Assembly (NCBI RefSeq): GCF_000162475.2
Contig: NZ_KI391971.1
Span: forward strand, 889,929 to 953,928
DNA: 64,000 nucleotides
DNA from: Granulicatella elegans ATCC 700633
GTDB taxonomy: Bacteria > Bacillota > Bacilli > Lactobacillales > Aerococcaceae
Direction of reading: 5' to 3'
The notes under the pieces are model-generated. The model made no database searches, was not told the DNA's origin, and saw nothing but the letters and a program-made list of their open reading frames with translations. Both the position numbers and the translations under genes were made by a program. Shown one piece after another: positions 63,988 to 64,000 of this stretch. The stretch's first letter is position 1. Every line of letters begins with the position of its first letter.

Positions 63988-64000
63988 TCATAATCTTCTT

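Larger units (their letters stand above)
63436..64000 (-). mobile_element. ISL3-family insertion sequence remnant, runs out of the window
   Basis: GGCTCATCGACAAATTCTGT (63436-63455) resembles an ISL3-type terminal repeat, and a second GGCTCATTGTCAA begins at 63680. The transposase 3' end lies between 63724 and the window edge. The part between holds a long hairpin and no convincing gene. Confidence 0.6.

Overview
The window looks like chromosomal DNA of a low-GC Gram-positive bacterium of the order Lactobacillales. It has AT-rich coding sequence, strong AGGAGG-type ribosome sites, an AddA/RexA nuclease-helicase, an L-ascorbate PTS operon, the HrcA/CIRCE heat-shock operon, a rimP-nusA-ylxR-ylxQ-infB-rbfA operon and no complete heme pathway. 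A Carnobacteriaceae or Granulicatella-like host is my guess and is not proven. I saw no rRNA, tRNA or CRISPR array.

Layout. 1-4.7 kb: the 3' part of addA and a YesL-like membrane protein. 4.7-9.6 kb: a phosphonate-type ABC importer (phnD, phnC, two phnE) and an AAC(3)-like acetyltransferase bracketed by two near-identical repeats. 10.0-15.8 kb: a complete ula operon for L-ascorbate uptake and breakdown. 16-21.5 kb: plsC, a RelB/YafQ toxin-antitoxin pair, yneF, an MccF-like carboxypeptidase, a prolyl-tRNA editing protein and an orphan ferrochelatase. 21.6-30.8 kb: an accessory stretch with a YbgA/pyrimidine-dimer-glycosylase-like pair, a GIY-YIG protein, a PD-(D/E)XK protein, small proteins, AbiE, a lipoprotein, SdpR/SdpI and a Fic protein. 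31.2-39.3 kb: lepA, mgtE, a two-component/ABC exporter operon and a lipoprotein. 39.8-44.6 kb: hrcA-grpE-dnaK-dnaJ. 44.8-50.9 kb: a racemase, efp, purB, a GNAT protein, ribF, truB and degV. 51.3-54.5 kb: a DUF819 transporter and a complete IS3-family insertion sequence. 54.5-59.6 kb: the nusA-infB operon. 60-64 kb: an rRNA methyltransferase, a DEAD-box helicase, an oxidoreductase and an ISL3 remnant.

The most unusual content is a family of about 16 dispersed repeats (about 75-165 bp, both orientations, roughly one per 4 kb, always between genes). Complete copies fold as an outer stem (P1) enclosing a small conserved helix (P1b) that holds two hairpins (P2, P3), followed by a variable hairpin (P4). 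The primary sequence of the stems changes between copies while pairing is kept: the P2 base helix occurs as GGCA/TGCC, GCCA/TGGC and GCAA/TTGC, and the P1b helix as AGG/CCT, TGG/CCA, GGG/CCC and CGC/GCG. Several outer stems end in runs of T and are placed like intrinsic terminators. I do not recognise the family. It looks like a structured RNA or a structure-dependent mobile DNA nested in terminator stems. One copy is split by the IS3 element in its P2 loop, and one has its 3' half amplified in tandem.

Regulation visible in the sequence includes: a duplicated operator-like motif at the phnD promoter, a CcpA-like site and a dyad at the ula promoter, two palindromes flanking the sdpR promoter, 11-bp-spaced direct repeats at the ABC/two-component promoter, CIRCE upstream of hrcA, and a terminator hairpin in the leader of the nusA operon.
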